From: Lewinellaceae bacterium
GTDB taxonomy: Bacteria; Bacteroidota; Bacteroidia; Chitinophagales; Saprospiraceae
DNA: 64,000 bases
Direction: 5' to 3'
NCBI GenBank assembly: GCA_020636075.1
Contig: JACJYO010000007.1
Coordinates: 310,001 to 374,000, forward strand
Shown: positions 62,886 to 64,000 of the stretch, one piece after another
Layout of the letters: each line of letters opens with the position of its first letter
Position numbering within the stretch: the stretch's first letter is position 1
Translations under genes and position numbers: made by a program
The notes under the pieces: generated by a model
The model's input: the letters and a program-made list of their open reading frames with translations, nothing else
Databases searched by the model: none
What the model was told of the DNA's origin: nothing

Positions 62886-64000
62886 ATGAATCAGCATATT
62901 CGAATATTCCTGATCCTGTGGGGGATGGGGTGTTTGGGACTTTCGTTGCAGGCGCAGACTGTGAATTGTAACAATGGGACCGTCTCCACCACAGATTCCT
63001 ATTCCGGATCGGTTTCCGGCAATTACGGTAGTATGACCAATGCCGTAAACAGTAAATACAGCCTGACAGGTTCGTTGGGCGAACCCTTTATCGGCGGCTT
63101 TTTCGGGTCATTTCAGGGGGCTGCCGGGTTTTACAGCCGCTTCCTGTTGCCTCCATCTGCGCCTCTGGTGTTTGCTTCCGAAGGTGATCTAAAAGATCGC
63201 ATTGAGGTGAACTGGGTGATGGATGCGCTGAGCCCATCTTCTGAAGGCGGCTTCAACATTTACCGCGACGGTGCCTTTATCGATCATGTCGACAAGGAAA
63301 TTCGCAAGTACATCGACTTCAATGTGCAGGCCGGCGTGTTTTACACCTATGAAATAGCCGGTGTAAACCCGGCCGGTGAAGGTTTTCGCGGTAGCAGTTT
63401 AGGCTTCCTGAATCCAAATGGTGTCGTTACCGGGCAGGTAAAAACGCTGAGTGGCAACCCGGTAGTTGATGCCGCGATCACGCTTACCCCCACACTCGGT
63501 AGAGCATTGGCCTGTACGGATGATGATAAATCATTTGTCGAGCCCGATTCAGTCTTGAATTCCATGGCATGGACGGTCAGCTGCTGGGTTAAACAGGGTG
63601 ACAATCCGGTGAATAAACCCTTCCTTCGGAAAGCGGACTTTACTAAAGCGCAAGGCTGGTGGATTATGGCCAGCAGTCCGAATGGGAAAAAAACGATCAG
63701 CCTGGGAGTCGGGGATGAAAATCCCGGTTACACCTATATGCTCTATGCGCTGCCCACCGACCCGGATGGCTGGCACCACGTAGCTGTTGCGTTCAACGGG
63801 TCATCTGTGCTGTTTTATGTAGATGGCACGTTGGTGGAAAGCCGCCCGGCAGTCTACATGCCGGCTCCTAATGCGCCGTTGTACATTGGGGAGTTCAACG
63901 GAACGCTTGATGATGTTCGGATTTTCAATCGTCAACTTTCTCAAACGGAGATCAACCAGTATAAAAACCGGACGGTCAACTCCGACTACAATGGCCTGGT
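62886..64000 (+). CDS. Giant LamG surface protein, cassette copy 2 (5' part, cut by window end)
   Basis: An ATG at 62886 opens a frame that stays open to the last base, giving 371 residues. It is a close paralogue of the giant at 38252: a signal peptide (MNQHIRIFLILWGMGCLGLSLQAQ), GEPFIGGFFGSFQGAAGFYSRF, an Fn3-like region (SEGDLKDRIEVNWVMDALSPSS), GVVTGQVKTLSGNPVVDAAITL, and the first LamG domain (GWHHVAVAFNGSSVLFYVDGT, DDVRIFNRQLSQTEINQYKN). The full length is unknown; a T9SS tail like that of copy 1 is expected beyond the window. Confidence 0.88.
   Translation, partial: MNQHIRIFLILWGMGCLGLSLQAQTVNCNNGTVSTTDSYSGSVSGNYGSMTNAVNSKYSLTGSLGEPFIGGFFGSFQGAAGFYSRFLLPPSAPLVFASEGDLKDRIEVNWVMDALSPSSEGGFNIYRDGAFIDHVDKEIRKYIDFNVQAGVFYTYEIAGVNPAGEGFRGSSLGFLNPNGVVTGQVKTLSGNPVVDAAITLTPTLGRALACTDDDKSFVEPDSVLNSMAWTVSCWVKQGDNPVNKPFLRKADFTKAQGWWIMASSPNGKKTISLGVGDENPGYTYMLYALPTDPDGWHHVAVAFNGSSVLFYVDGTLVESRPAVYMPAPNAPLYIGEFNGTLDDVRIFNRQLSQTEINQYKNRTVNSDYNGL

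Overview
The window is chromosomal DNA of a Bacteroidota bacterium, most likely a Saprospiria/Saprospiraceae-type gliding or filamentous heterotroph. The signs are at least five type IX secretion (T9SS) substrates with C-terminal sorting tails, an SprB-repeat giant surface protein, a TonB-dependent receptor, a hybrid two-component system with a two-component-type propeller, the AURKAIP1/COX24 small ribosomal-type protein, and TAnnTTTG promoter boxes instead of clear Shine-Dalgarno sites. No tRNA, rRNA, CRISPR array or prophage was seen.

Layout. 0-6.6 kb: start of a DUF6427-like membrane protein and a 2062-residue SprB-type adhesin (minus strand). 6.9-12.7 kb: NAD-linked formate dehydrogenase, with a NuoE/NuoF fusion subunit and a Cys-type catalytic subunit, separated by a TA-flanked MITE-like element and two small genes. 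12.7-18.3 kb: a REP-associated tyrosine transposase (RAYT) with five matching palindromes, one inside the RAYT gene itself, plus a large propeller adenylate cyclase and a small membrane protein. 18.2-28.4 kb: GH3 beta-glucosidase diverging from a TonB receptor/secreted esterase-like pair, then two T9SS-exported Ig/PKD proteins. 28.5-33.6 kb: rplT, rpmI, infC (translation operon with a structured leader), priA, and a ppa gene broken by a one-base homopolymer frameshift. 33.6-45 kb: LytTR regulator and TPR histidine kinase, diverging from a two-gene surface cassette (a 426-residue fibre-like protein and a 2267-residue LamG/T9SS giant). 45-57 kb: mostly housekeeping genes (methyltransferase, YicC, HU, TPR protein, COX24-type protein, RNase G, atypical pyruvate kinase, glycosyltransferase, Pth, lipoproteins, GH97). 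57.3-64 kb: a hybrid sensor/AraC regulator followed by a second, paralogous copy of the two-gene surface cassette, cut by the window end.

How the parts fit. FDH would oxidise formate to feed NADH. GH3, GH97 and the TonB receptor suggest glucan or oligosaccharide use. The most unusual system is the duplicated fibre-plus-giant cassette: each copy lies directly beside its own sensory module (TPR kinase/LytTR beside copy 1, propeller hybrid kinase/AraC upstream of copy 2). This suggests two separately regulated versions of one surface apparatus. The second notable system is the self-targeting RAYT/REP family, whose palindromes lie within a few bases of gene 3' ends.
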